A DNA stretch of 64,000 bases from an uncultured Clostridia bacterium (lineage in GTDB: Bacteria; Bacillota; Clostridia; Christensenellales; UBA1242): the NCBI GenBank assembly GCA_934754355.1, contig CAKVID010000002.1, forward strand, positions 186,001 through 250,000. Direction: 5' to 3'. Below, piece by piece: positions 16,653-24,311 of the stretch. Numbering within the stretch: the first letter of the stretch is position 1; every line of letters starts with the position of its first letter. The position numbers and the translations under genes were made by a program. The notes under the pieces were generated by a model. The model was not told the DNA's origin and did not search any database. It was given only the letters and a program-made list of their open reading frames with translations.

Positions 16653-17461
16653 AGAAAATAAATATTACTAAAGAATATGCTCTTTATCTAAGAAAAAAGA
16701 GGATAAATAAATTACTAATAATTTCTGCCCAATTAAGCATTTTGGTACTAATATTTGGACTTTGGGAACTTTTTGCACACTTAAATATTATCGATACTTT
16801 TATTATGTCCAGTCCATCTAGAATAATTAGAACTATTGGGTCACTTTACTCGTCAGGAGAATTATTTTATCATATATTCACCACTCTTTATGAAGCAACT
16901 ATAGGATTCCTTATTGCTACAATTGGAGGCACACTTATTGCTATATTACTGTGGTCTAACGATACTCTTAGAAAAATTCTTGACCCATATATAGTAGTTC
17001 TTAATTCGTTGCCAAAAATTGCATTAGGTCCAATTATTATAATCTGGGTTGGCGTTGGAACTTCGTCAATTGTTACGATGGATATACTTATTATGATTAT
17101 CATATCAATTATATCTATGCTAAATGCATTTAGACAAATAGACGAAAGCAAAGTAATGTTACTAAAGAGTATGAACGCAAATAAATTTCAAATACTATTC
17201 AAACTTATTCTGCCGGGAAGTCTTCCTGAATTTATAAGTTTACTAAAGATAAATGTTGGACTTACTTGGGTTGGAACTATCATGGGTGAATATTTGGTAA
17301 GCAAAGCAGGTCTTGGATATTTAATAATCTATGGTAGTCAAATATTTAATCTAGATTTGGTAATGGCAAGCACAATAATTCTATGTGTACTTGCTGCAAT
17401 TATGTATTTCATTGTCGCATTTATAGAGAAGAAAGTTAATAAAAAACGAAATTCAATGTAA
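16649..17461 (+). CDS. NitT/TauT-type ABC transporter permease
   Basis: A 270-residue inner-membrane permease with about six hydrophobic segments. The binding-protein-dependent transport (EAA) loop is seen as SMNANKFQILFKLILPGSLPEFISLLK around residues 178-204, where it docks to the ATPase. LNSLPKIALGPIIIIWVG is typical of SsuC/TauC permeases. It overlaps the ATPase gene by four bases and ends in a terminator at 17491-17516. Confidence 0.94.
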   Translation: MKKINITKEYALYLRKKRINKLLIISAQLSILVLIFGLWELFAHLNIIDTFIMSSPSRIIRTIGSLYSSGELFYHIFTTLYEATIGFLIATIGGTLIAILLWSNDTLRKILDPYIVVLNSLPKIALGPIIIIWVGVGTSSIVTMDILIMIIISIISMLNAFRQIDESKVMLLKSMNANKFQILFKLILPGSLPEFISLLKINVGLTWVGTIMGEYLVSKAGLGYLIIYGSQIFNLDLVMASTIILCVLAAIMYFIVAFIEKKVNKKRNSM

Positions 17462-17471
17462 TTCGGCAAAA

Positions 17472-18473
17472 TCAATATTTTAATCTTTTAACCCGAAAAG
17501 TTTTTCGGGTTTTTTCACATATAACTTTAAATACTAATATTACCCCTACAATGCCTATTATCCAGTATACATATGCCACCAAGAAAGCAAAACCAAAAGT
17601 ACTAGCAACACAAGTAAGTGCAAGTAGCATTATAAGTGTAAGGCTATAATTTCCAACATATTTATTAACATAATTACTAAGTACAAACAATGTAGATATT
17701 ACAGTTGTGAAAAGTCCAATCCAAATAGTAATTGCAGTAACAACCCATACCCAGAAACCCTTTTTGGTAGCCAATGCTAGCATTGGCATAGGCACAGAAA
17801 GTAGATTATTTACAATAATTGCATTATTACATACAAATAATAATACACCTATAATTACGCTACTTATTGCCGATACTATTAATGCTTGTTTTCTACTACA
17901 TTCTCTACCCGTTTCTAGTATAAATAATCCTAGTGTTACAATATTCATAAATACATAATTGGTAGACCCTAATATAGATAGAACAAGACTTCCATAATTA
18001 ACACTTACATTCACTTGACCAACACAGACAAAAAACATAGTTAATATAATTATTGGAACAAGTATGAAATTAATCTTCTTAAGCAATCCAATATTACCTA
18101 TTACCACTAAATATGCGAGTATTGCTGTAATTAAAGCAAAAATTATTTTGCTAATATTTACAGTCTCTGCAATAGCCAAACTTCCTGCAAACATAGAACT
18201 AGATAGAATAAATAGACACAACGCAAAAAGCCAATTTATTACTTTGCCAGATTTACTAAAATATGTACAAACAAAACTATCAAAACTACTACACGAACAA
18301 GATAATCTGAAGAAAAAATAGATAAGCAAAAACATAAGTATAATTGCAATAATTACACCCAAAAAAGAATACTTGCCAAAAGTACTGAAATAACATGCAA
18401 TCTCTCTGCCACTAACAAATCCTGCGCCCATAAAACAGCCGAGTATCATAAAAACCATATACAAAACTTTCAT
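17472..18473 (-). CDS. YkvI-like integral membrane transporter homologue
   Basis: A 333-residue membrane protein with about ten hydrophobic segments. The N-terminal VFMILGCFMGAGFVSGREI, with GAGFxSGRE, is typical of the YkvI branch of the APC/LeuT-fold transporters. The start at 18473 (MKVLYMVF) is preferred over the 18575 frame because the transporter core begins there and a terminator occupies 18541-18592; no clear ribosome site is seen. Its last ten codons form the terminator hairpin of the convergent ABC operon. Substrate unknown. Confidence 0.75.
   Translation of the reverse strand: MKVLYMVFMILGCFMGAGFVSGREIACYFSTFGKYSFLGVIIAIILMFLLIYFFFRLSCSCSSFDSFVCTYFSKSGKVINWLFALCLFILSSSMFAGSLAIAETVNISKIIFALITAILAYLVVIGNIGLLKKINFILVPIIILTMFFVCVGQVNVSVNYGSLVLSILGSTNYVFMNIVTLGLFILETGRECSRKQALIVSAISSVIIGVLLFVCNNAIIVNNLLSVPMPMLALATKKGFWVWVVTAITIWIGLFTTVISTLFVLSNYVNKYVGNYSLTLIMLLALTCVASTFGFAFLVAYVYWIIGIVGVILVFKVICEKTRKTFRVKRLKY
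17491..17516 (+). terminator. terminator of the ABC operon, inside the convergent gene
   Basis: ACCCGAAAA (17491-17499), AG loop, TTTTCGGGT (17502-17510), then T. It lies within the last codons of the minus-strand transporter gene, so the two transcripts overlap. Confidence 0.85.
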
Positions 18474-18540
18474 ATTATATTTGTATGTTAAATTTATTTT
18501 TTTATGACTTTTATATAAAATACTTGCCTGCCCAAAAAGA

Positions 18541-18592
18541 AAAAAGTTAGTACTATGCAATTTGTAAAAAATCACTTTAATACTAACTTTTT
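18541..18592 (-). terminator. terminator after the YwaF-like gene
   Basis: AAAAAGTTAGTA (18541-18552) pairs with TACTAACTTTTT (18581-18592) around a 28-base loop. On the minus strand the stem is followed by TTTTTTCTTTTT. Confidence 0.7.
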
Positions 18593-18608
18593 TGAGATAA
18601 GACCAGTA

Positions 18609-19565
18609 CTATTCATTCTTGTCTATTTCGTTATTCACTTTTACTTCTTTGGTTGTTTTAACAAAGCCATCTTTGGTGTTATTATTTGTATTTTTCTCTG
18701 TTTTTGGCATTGCTTTGTGTTCACTTCTAACAAGTATTTGAGACTTGCCTGTTTTGTATTTTTTTCTAAATTCTTGTTGTTCTTTTAGATTGCCAAGAGC
18801 GATTAATTCTTCTATTTGACTTTGTTTCTCTTTCTTAGTCTTGATAAGGTCAAATGGCAACATCACTAAGAATTCTACACCCACCAAAATGGCAATTAAT
18901 GGCAAGATACAAAGCAATGGAATACTAATTAAACTATAAAGAAATTCTATAACTAAATCAAAACTTTCCCCCATTGTTCCCAAGTAATTAGCATGAATTC
19001 CCCATGCTGTAAATCTTAAGAAAACATTAAGCAAATGTGCAATACAAATAATTATTACAAAATTCATTGTTGCATTCAAGATGTCTTTCTTCTCTAAATC
19101 TTCTTCATTCCATAGCATATATAGAATGGCATTAGCAATAAGCAAAGCATTAGTAATATAGAAAGATATTACACCTAGTGACACAACTGACATTTGCGAA
19201 TATATATTTGGAACAAAGATAAGAGAATATAGACTAACTGGAGCAATTATAAGATATCCAAATTTCTTCCACATAGACTTCTTGCTAAAGAAGAAATAGA
19301 TACTAATTCCGGCAAATACATCAATTAATTCTAATGGCAATTGGTCTCCTAACCTAATCTTCTCTACACCTAATAATTTGCCAATAAATTCAAGTATTGC
19401 AAAAAATCCTATGCAAGAAACAAATACAATTTTAGCAATATTTTGACCTTTGTCGGTTAATTTTCTAAGGCCTAATACTAATGCTACAACAACTGCTGCA
19501 GCCAAAATAAAGTATATAAAATACCCTAATCCAAATAAATTAAAATTGGCAAGTAATCTATTCAT
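18609..19565 (-). CDS. YwaF/TIGR02206-like membrane protein
   Basis: A 318-residue protein with about seven membrane segments in the first 240 residues and a charged cytoplasmic tail (KKEKQSQIEELIALGNLKEQ to the end). The spaced features LGDQLPLELIDVFAGISIYF and LLNVFLRFTAWGIHANYLGTMGE resemble the LPLHLC and NYxxL motifs of the YwaF/TMEM164-like family, but two usually conserved histidine/cysteine positions are changed, so the assignment is tentative. GGAAGTGG precedes the start. Function unknown. Confidence 0.6.
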   Translation of the reverse strand: MNRLLANFNLFGLGYFIYFILAAAVVVALVLGLRKLTDKGQNIAKIVFVSCIGFFAILEFIGKLLGVEKIRLGDQLPLELIDVFAGISIYFFFSKKSMWKKFGYLIIAPVSLYSLIFVPNIYSQMSVVSLGVISFYITNALLIANAILYMLWNEEDLEKKDILNATMNFVIIICIAHLLNVFLRFTAWGIHANYLGTMGESFDLVIEFLYSLISIPLLCILPLIAILVGVEFLVMLPFDLIKTKKEKQSQIEELIALGNLKEQQEFRKKYKTGKSQILVRSEHKAMPKTEKNTNNNTKDGFVKTTKEVKVNNEIDKNE

Positions 19566-19627
19566 TTTTCCACTTCCTATACATATAGTTTAACACTTTA
19601 TGCTCAAAATACAAAGTAATCTAATAG

Positions 19628-20440
19628 TTATATTACAAATTTAATAATATCGCTATAAATTTCCAATTTAGTATCCATCAAAGCATTAATGATATTAAAA
19701 GACATATTTATATTATCATTTCCTAATTTTTGAAAATTAGTTGTTATCACATTTCTATTTAAAATCTCAATAATTTCCGCACTTTCTTCCAAACTTAAAT
19801 TATTTATAGTTGTTGAATAATTTAGTGCAGTAAGTTGTTTGTTTTGAATTTCGCATTTAGATATTGATGTTAGATAAATATCGGGCAAATTAGCATTGGT
19901 TATATAATCAGACAGTTTTACTTTGATTACACTTTTTTGATATATTATTTGTAGTTCACTATAAATTTTAAGACCTAGTATTTCGGTTTTTTGAGAGTTA
20001 TCTAAATCACTTAGAATATCCTTGGCAAGCACACCTGCTTCTCTACTATTTAATTCAATACTACTGCTTGGAGTTATTTTTTCTTTGCCATCAATTTCGT
20101 CAAAATTCACTCCACTATTTGCAAATTTTGTTCTGCAAGATAACACATCATCATTAGTTATCGTCATATCTCCAAGTAGTGTAGCGACATCAACATTTCT
20201 TTCTAATTTGCTTTTAACTTCTTTAGTTATTCCAGTAATAGCATTCCAATCATATCCGCCAGACATATTATTGCAAGCAAATATAAGCGACCCACAAACG
20301 ACTGCTACTACAAATATTATAGATACAATTTTGTATACTTTTTCTCTAGTTGTTCTTGGTTGTTTTTTGCCTTGTTTTAATTCTGCACGAATTCTTTTGC
20401 GTTCTAATCTCTCTTCATGCAGAAATTCTTTCAAACTCAT
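19628..20440 (-). CDS. single-pass membrane protein, unknown
   Basis: A 270-residue protein with a strongly basic cytoplasmic N-terminus (HEERLERKRIRAELKQGKKQ), one membrane helix at about residues 35-55 (IVSIIFVVAVVCGSLIFAC) and an extracytoplasmic domain of mixed alpha/beta character. The family is not recognised. It is translationally coupled to a 27-residue microprotein gene by an ATGA overlap. Its neighbours are other membrane proteins, but no pathway link can be drawn. Confidence 0.7.
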   Translation of the reverse strand: MSLKEFLHEERLERKRIRAELKQGKKQPRTTREKVYKIVSIIFVVAVVCGSLIFACNNMSGGYDWNAITGITKEVKSKLERNVDVATLLGDMTITNDDVLSCRTKFANSGVNFDEIDGKEKITPSSSIELNSREAGVLAKDILSDLDNSQKTEILGLKIYSELQIIYQKSVIKVKLSDYITNANLPDIYLTSISKCEIQNKQLTALNYSTTINNLSLEESAEIIEILNRNVITTNFQKLGNDNINMSFNIINALMDTKLEIYSDIIKFVI

Positions 20441-20520
20441 TTAACAAAAAACCAATAGAAAAGAAGTATTAATACTATAACAATTATAAATCTTAGTACT
20501 TTACGAAATATTTTAAACAA
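20437..20520 (-). CDS. 27-residue membrane microprotein, TTG start
   Basis: A reading frame too short for most gene callers: MFKIFRKVLRFIIVIVLILL and seven more residues, a basic start and one membrane helix. It begins at TTG 20520 with GAGG (20528-20531) seven bases upstream, and its stop TGA overlaps the ATG of the 19628-20440 gene. Spacing, overlap and composition all argue that it is translated. Role unknown. Confidence 0.6.
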   Translation of the reverse strand: MFKIFRKVLRFIIVIVLILLFYWFFVK

Positions 20521-20711
20521 AAGACAACCTCAAATATACATTTTATCTTAAATTTAGTATAACAAATAAATTCCATTTAAGTCAAATTTTAACCTAAATG
20601 TTTTTGTCAATTTTCGGCTTACTATCACTAACTTCTATTGACAAAATTAGTTAATTAAAATATTATAATATTGTAATGACACTTTGTAAATAATTAATAC
20701 CAAGGAACTAT

Positions 20712-21110
20712 ATGGATAAAGAAAAAACTAAATTATTACTAGAAACAATTGAACTAGCCACAGCACTAGAGAAATCTATTGTTTGTAGCGAAATTGCCAT
20801 GAATAACGGCGAAATCATGGACTGTCAAAAATACACCAAAGAAGCCACCAAATATTTAGATACTATGTCTAAAGATGTTTTCAAAGAATTTTTTGATATT
20901 TTTGAAATTTCATCTACAGAGACAATTGCCACCCCTATCCCTTCGGCATTAGAGATTTGCAAATTAACATCAGATATGTGTCACAATATCGCATTCTTGC
21001 TAGAAATGGATTTGGAAGGAAGCAATACTGCATCAAATTCAACGCTTCTTAAAATCGCTAAAGATATAAATACAATTCTAGAATTATATAGGATTTTGTA
21101 TGCTAATTAA
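20712..21110 (+). CDS. hypothetical helical protein
   Basis: A 132-residue, apparently all-helical cytoplasmic protein (four or five amphipathic helices, for example TKLLLETIELATALEKSIV and SALEICKLTSDMCHNIAFLLEM). It is not recognised. AAGGA lies near the start; a terminator follows at once. It is the last host gene before the integrated element and is monocistronic. Confidence 0.65.
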   Translation: MDKEKTKLLLETIELATALEKSIVCSEIAMNNGEIMDCQKYTKEATKYLDTMSKDVFKEFFDIFEISSTETIATPIPSALEICKLTSDMCHNIAFLLEMDLEGSNTASNSTLLKIAKDINTILELYRILYAN

Positions 21111-21117
21111 AAAAAAT

Positions 21118-21142
21118 AAGACAAGAATAATTCTTGTCTTTT
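21118..21142. terminator. terminator at the left edge of the element
   Basis: AAGACAAGAAT (21118-21128) pairs with ATTCTTGTCTT (21130-21140), then T. Ends the 20712-21110 gene and may stop reading out of the element. Confidence 0.85.
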
Positions 21143-21152
21143 TCTATTTATT

Positions 21153-21177
21153 TGGTGCACCCATAGGGACTCGAACC
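21153..21177 (-). other. attL, tRNA-Arg 3'-end fragment
   Basis: 25 bp beginning TGGTGCACCCATAGGGACTC, identical to 39663-39687 inside the intact tRNA-Arg gene. It holds the CCA, acceptor and half of the T-arm on the minus strand; homology stops where the rest of the tRNA should be. Confidence 0.95.
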
Positions 21178-21227
21178 ACAAAACGCCATATAAAAAACCA
21201 CAAAATATAGGCATTTTAAAATTATTC

Positions 21228-21246
21228 TCTACTCACATTCTACTCA
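21228..21246 (+). other. left integrase arm-type sites (candidate)
   Basis: TCTACTCA occurs twice, at 21228-21235 and 21239-21246, 11 bp apart. The same pair with the same spacing and orientation lies at the other end of the element (39548-39566). This is the arrangement expected for sites bound by the N-terminal arm domain of a tyrosine integrase. Confidence 0.7.
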
Positions 21247-21326
21247 TTAAACATAAAAGATAGGATAGTTTTGTACTACCCTATTTTAAAAATATGTAAC
21301 TACTTAAGAGGTTACTCCGGGAGCAG

Positions 21327-21542
21327 TTATAAGATAAAACCACGAGGACTAGTGTATTGAGTTCTACATTTATTACACTTTATAACTCCACCACGACCAA
21401 AGGACCAACCAATTGAACGAACTGCGTCTCTACTATTATGGATATGAATATCATAATATGAACTCGCATCTTCTTTTCTTCCACATATATCACAAGTAAT
21501 AATATAATCAGTATATATAATTGTAGTTGATTTAACACTCAT
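21327..21542 (-). CDS. small zinc-ribbon protein
   Basis: A 71-residue protein with two cysteine pairs, CDICGRK and CNKCRTQ, spaced 36 residues apart, the pattern of a zinc ribbon, and a histidine-rich segment DIHIHNS between. It is the last gene of the element's long minus-strand operon, four bases after the previous gene. Such small zinc proteins are common in phage accessory regions; function unknown. Confidence 0.7.
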   Translation of the reverse strand: MSVKSTTIIYTDYIITCDICGRKEDASSYYDIHIHNSRDAVRSIGWSFGRGGVIKCNKCRTQYTSPRGFIL

Positions 21543-21545
21543 AAT

Positions 21546-21785
21546 CTATTCCTCCAATATACAAAATTTTCCAAGTGGACATTTTAAAGTACAAAAATAA
21601 TAATCTATCATTTCACAAGATTTATCACAAAAGCAATTTGGAAAATCAGTTTCATCATCAAAATATTTACACTTAGTACAATGTTTTAGTACTTTATCAT
21701 AATTTTTATTATCTGTTTTATCATCTATATAAAATGATGCACTATTATGATGCTCATTTATTTTTATACATTTTATTTTTTCCAT
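21546..21785 (-). CDS. cysteine-rich small protein
   Basis: A 79-residue protein with nine cysteines in its second half (HCTKCKYF, CFCDKSCEM, CTLKCPLGKFC), likely binding one or two metal ions. No signal peptide. It is not recognised and sits between two other cysteine-containing accessory genes of the element. Confidence 0.65.
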   Translation of the reverse strand: MEKIKCIKINEHHNSASFYIDDKTDNKNYDKVLKHCTKCKYFDDETDFPNCFCDKSCEMIDYYFCTLKCPLGKFCILEE

Positions 21786-21792
21786 ATAACAC

Positions 21793-22125
21793 CTAACCTA
21801 TTAATTTTTTAATTTCATTGAATATATCAAAATTACCACTTATAACCGAAATATCTGTAATTCTAGAGCCATTATCAGTTTTACACCATTTTATAAAATC
21901 TAATAAATCAGATGATGATATTTCACCAAGTTCTTTACTTACCCACTCATATTTAGGATTATGAACTAAATTATAACCAGTAAGCCACCAAGAAGGGCCA
22001 AATCTTCTCTCAAGGTGAAAATAACAAAAATCAGTTGGCTTTATTTCAACATTTATAACCTCATACCAATCTAAACATGGCCTACAGTATTTAAAACAAA
22101 ATGGATTTTTATCTTCAAATTTCAT
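21793..22125 (-). CDS. hypothetical element protein
   Basis: A 110-residue protein, not recognised. Cysteines cluster at the N-terminus (CFKYCRPCLD), followed by aromatic-rich sequence (FGPSWWLTGYNL) and a helical end. No membrane segment. The flanking genes 21546 and 21327 are also cysteine-rich, so the three may be a functional set, but no role can be named. Confidence 0.65.
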   Translation of the reverse strand: MKFEDKNPFCFKYCRPCLDWYEVINVEIKPTDFCYFHLERRFGPSWWLTGYNLVHNPKYEWVSKELGEISSSDLLDFIKWCKTDNGSRITDISVISGNFDIFNEIKKLIG

Positions 22126-22310
22126 ATAACACCTAACCTTAATTTAATTTTTATTACTTTTTAATTCAAAATGAACACATTTTAATCATCTTTTAATTTA
22201 TCAACTTTATTTTTAACAATACTACAAACAAAGTTTAATGTAGAAAAATTAGCAATACTATTACTAAATGTAGTTTGTAATTCTTCTAAAACATTAATAG
22301 CAAATTGTTT

Positions 22311-22691
22311 TTATGATTGTAAGAGTTGTTGAATTTCTTTTTCTAAAATTTGTGAATCTTTTATTACAGTTCTATTTAAGGTGATAATTTCCCCGTTCAA
22401 CTTTTGTAAATTCTCAAGTTGCTTTTTGAGTTGTTTATTTTCTTCGTATAACCTGTCTGCAAATTCTTTCAAATCTTTTTTATACTTTATAGTTAAATCT
22501 AATTGTCTATTATTTTTTTTAATTTTTTCTTCCAGTTCTTTTATCTTTTTATCTTGATTATTTAATAAATCACACAATAAATTCCAATCATGAATTTCAT
22601 CACTCAAAAATTCTTCCGTATCAATAATCATGTGCCCTAATTCATCTTCATTATAAATTAATTTATATCTATCATCAATATTATTATCCAT
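22311..22691 (-). CDS. coiled-coil protein with in-frame coding-like continuation
   Basis: A 126-residue acidic N-terminus plus coiled coil (residues about 45-120: NQDKKIKELEEKIKKNNRQL and onward). After the TAA at 22311 the same frame stays open for 42 more codons with ordinary composition (KQFAINVLEELQTTFSNSIA and on to KLKDD) to a TAA at 22182. The protein may therefore be truncated by a nonsense change, or the stop may be read through. Family not recognised. Confidence 0.7.
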   Translation of the reverse strand: MDNNIDDRYKLIYNEDELGHMIIDTEEFLSDEIHDWNLLCDLLNNQDKKIKELEEKIKKNNRQLDLTIKYKKDLKEFADRLYEENKQLKKQLENLQKLNGEIITLNRTVIKDSQILEKEIQQLLQS

Positions 22692-22706
22692 ATTACACCT
22701 CTTACA

Positions 22707-22937
22707 TTAAATTTCTATATTTTTAACATCATCAAAGAAAGAATTATATTCTTCTTCTGTATAATGTCTCTTACGGACTTGTTTCATTGCTGACACATCT
22801 TTATTATTATTTTTATGTATCCCTTGCAAGAAGCCGTTTCTTATACCCTTACGATAACTTTCTCTTTGACTTTTAGTAAATTTTTTAGCATAACGCATTT
22901 TCTCTTCACGAGTATATAATCTATATTCTTTTGCCAT
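22707..22937 (-). CDS. small basic protein, YRxG-type paralogue
   Basis: A 76-residue lysine/arginine-rich protein. Its core LYTREEKMRYAKKFTKSQRE followed by SYRKGIRNGFLQG matches the pattern in the products at 34900 and 35214 (E-K ... Q-x-x-YR-x-G/D), suggesting a paralogous family within the element. A nucleic-acid-binding role is plausible from charge only. Confidence 0.6.
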   Translation of the reverse strand: MAKEYRLYTREEKMRYAKKFTKSQRESYRKGIRNGFLQGIHKNNNKDVSAMKQVRKRHYTEEEYNSFFDDVKNIEI

Positions 22938-22973
22938 TTATTATTTCTCCATAATCTATTTAATAAAAAATAT

Positions 22974-23219
22974 CTACTTACTTGTATTAGGATAAATATA
23001 TTTCCCATCAACAAATTTTTTCAAATCAATATCTTCATAACAGAAGAGTAATTCATTTACTACTTTATTTTTATAATATAAAGTTTCATCTTTTACATAA
23101 TAATTTGAATCCAAATTATGTTTAACAATACTAATTCTTGAATCAAAAGAAAACCAATGTAATACATAAATAGATTTTTCACTTTTTATTAATTCCATTA
23201 CATCATCTTTTTGTAACAT
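22974..23219 (-). CDS. hypothetical element protein
   Basis: An 81-residue protein, beta-strand-rich (SIYVLHWFSFDSRISIVKHN, YYVKDETLYYKNK), with no membrane segment and no recognised domain. Ribosome site GGGGAGAAA is well placed. Part of the small accessory genes at the distal end of the element's operon. Confidence 0.6.
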   Translation of the reverse strand: MLQKDDVMELIKSEKSIYVLHWFSFDSRISIVKHNLDSNYYVKDETLYYKNKVVNELLFCYEDIDLKKFVDGKYIYPNTSK

Positions 23220-23263
23220 AAAAATTTCTCCCCTAATGCTTCTACTAAAATATAATCTTCTGC

Positions 23264-23470
23264 CTATTCATTATTTTCCAAAATATAATAAACATTGCTT
23301 AAGAACTCACGACGACTATTATATTCTTTTGCAGATATCTTTTTATCTTGCATAACTTTTGATTTTTTCTTATCTGAAAATATCCCTATACTATCATGCA
23401 AAGTTTCTTTATTAACACCTTGTTTGACTTTTTTCTCAATCCAAGCATGTTCTTTTTTAAAATTAGCCAT
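23264..23470 (-). CDS. small basic element protein
   Basis: A 68-residue, lysine-rich, helical protein (HAWIEKKVKQGVNKETLHDS, DKKISAKEYNSRREFLSNVY). GGGAGA precedes the start. Its 130-base leader contains, on the opposite strand, a complete promoter and structured small RNA (23499-23602), so translation or transcript stability may be under antisense control. Function unknown. Confidence 0.6.
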   Translation of the reverse strand: MANFKKEHAWIEKKVKQGVNKETLHDSIGIFSDKKKSKVMQDKKISAKEYNSRREFLSNVYYILENNE

Positions 23471-23498
23471 ATTTATCTCCCAAATTTGTTTATTTGTA

Positions 23499-23527
23499 TT
23501 GACAATTTACTCTAAATTGCATATAAT
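23499..23527 (+). promoter_or_regulatory. consensus promoter for a small plus-strand RNA
   Basis: TTGACA (23499-23504), exactly 17 bases, TATAAT (23522-23527). It is a perfect consensus promoter pointing against the surrounding minus-strand genes, with no ORF downstream, only a self-terminating RNA fold. Confidence 0.8.
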
Positions 23528-23533
23528 AATATT

Positions 23534-23602
23534 AACAAACATTCAATAAGTGTTTTTACACTTCTCGAGATAATACTCGGTTAAGTAATGTTTGTTTTTT
23601 TT
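23534..23602 (+). ncRNA. candidate 69-nt antisense RNA with three-way-junction fold
   Basis: Expected +1 near 23534. Outer stem AACAAACATT (23534-23543) with AATGTTTGTT (23587-23596), running into eight T. Inside are hairpin AAGTGT-TTTT-ACACTT (23548-23563) and hairpin CGAG-ATAATA-CTCG (23566-23579). Promoter, compact fold and terminator in under 110 bp are typical of plasmid countertranscribed RNAs. It is antisense to the leader of the 23264-23470 gene and to the long operon transcript. Expression is inferred. Confidence 0.65.
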
Positions 23603-23948
23603 ATTTCTTTCGTCTAAAATTTTTATAATTGCGAATTTTAGATTTAACTAATTTAAAATCATCATTATTAAAATTAAATTTTTTACTCGGATTTTTAGAA
23701 TAAGAACCTATATGACCCGTTATAATACCATATCTAATATAAGAATCATTTGTTTTATTCTTTTCTGGATTGTTATTTAATTTCATGTTTTGTCGACTAG
23801 TTCCAGTTTTATCCTTAGTTTCAGAATGTGAAGTTAAACCTAATGAATGATATTTTTTATTTGTTTGTTCAAAAACATAATTCATATGTTTTGTATCATA
23901 ATTATATCTAAATTCATTTTTAGATATTTTTTTATTTTTCTTTGGCAT
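23601..23948 (-). CDS. basic element protein
   Basis: A 115-residue highly basic, low-hydrophobicity protein (ends KSKIRNYKNFRRKK). The start at 23948 (MPKKNKK) has GAGGAG five bases upstream. The string NYVFEQTNKKYHSLGLTSHS, then NNNPEKNKTNDSYIRYG, resembles a small protein I associate with Firmicutes plasmids and integrative elements (Y-x(9,11)-GLTH ... NPxP ... SYIR pattern); no function is established. The stop codon touches the T run of the antisense RNA. Confidence 0.6.
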   Translation of the reverse strand: MPKKNKKISKNEFRYNYDTKHMNYVFEQTNKKYHSLGLTSHSETKDKTGTSRQNMKLNNNPEKNKTNDSYIRYGIITGHIGSYSKNPSKKFNFNNDDFKLVKSKIRNYKNFRRKK

Positions 23949-23957
23949 AAACACTCC

Positions 23958-24305
23958 TCAAATTATTACTTTACAAAATTGAACTATTAAATAGATTGTA
24001 AATCCTATCATAAATAAATTTAATATTAGCAAAAATATTCCAAAGACTTTTTCTATTTTAGTTCTACGAGACAACATTCTAATTGATCCTACAAAAGTTG
24101 TCCATATACAACCAACAAGGAATAAATATAAAATTGCTAATATTGGTATCAATATTATTTTAGATAGACCAAATCCCAACATTTCAAGTGAATTATTTGT
24201 CTCAGCAGAAGATATTAATTGTTTATTAATATCTGAACAAGCATACATTAAAAATCCAGAAACCAAATAAGATATTATATTTGCAACAATTCTAAATACA
24301 ATCAT
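23958..24305 (-). CDS. three-helix membrane protein
   Basis: A 115-residue protein with three hydrophobic segments: the N-terminal VFRIVANIISYLVSGFLMYA, then KIILIPILAILYLFLVGCIW, and the C-terminal VFGIFLLILNLFMIGFTIYL. Start taken at ATG 24305; TTG at 24311 is an alternative. It lies between the Rep-associated genes and the accessory genes. It could be a virion assembly or superinfection-exclusion membrane protein; that is speculation. Confidence 0.6.
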   Translation of the reverse strand: MIVFRIVANIISYLVSGFLMYACSDINKQLISSAETNNSLEMLGFGLSKIILIPILAILYLFLVGCIWTTFVGSIRMLSRRTKIEKVFGIFLLILNLFMIGFTIYLIVQFCKVII

Positions 24306-24311
24306 AAGCAA

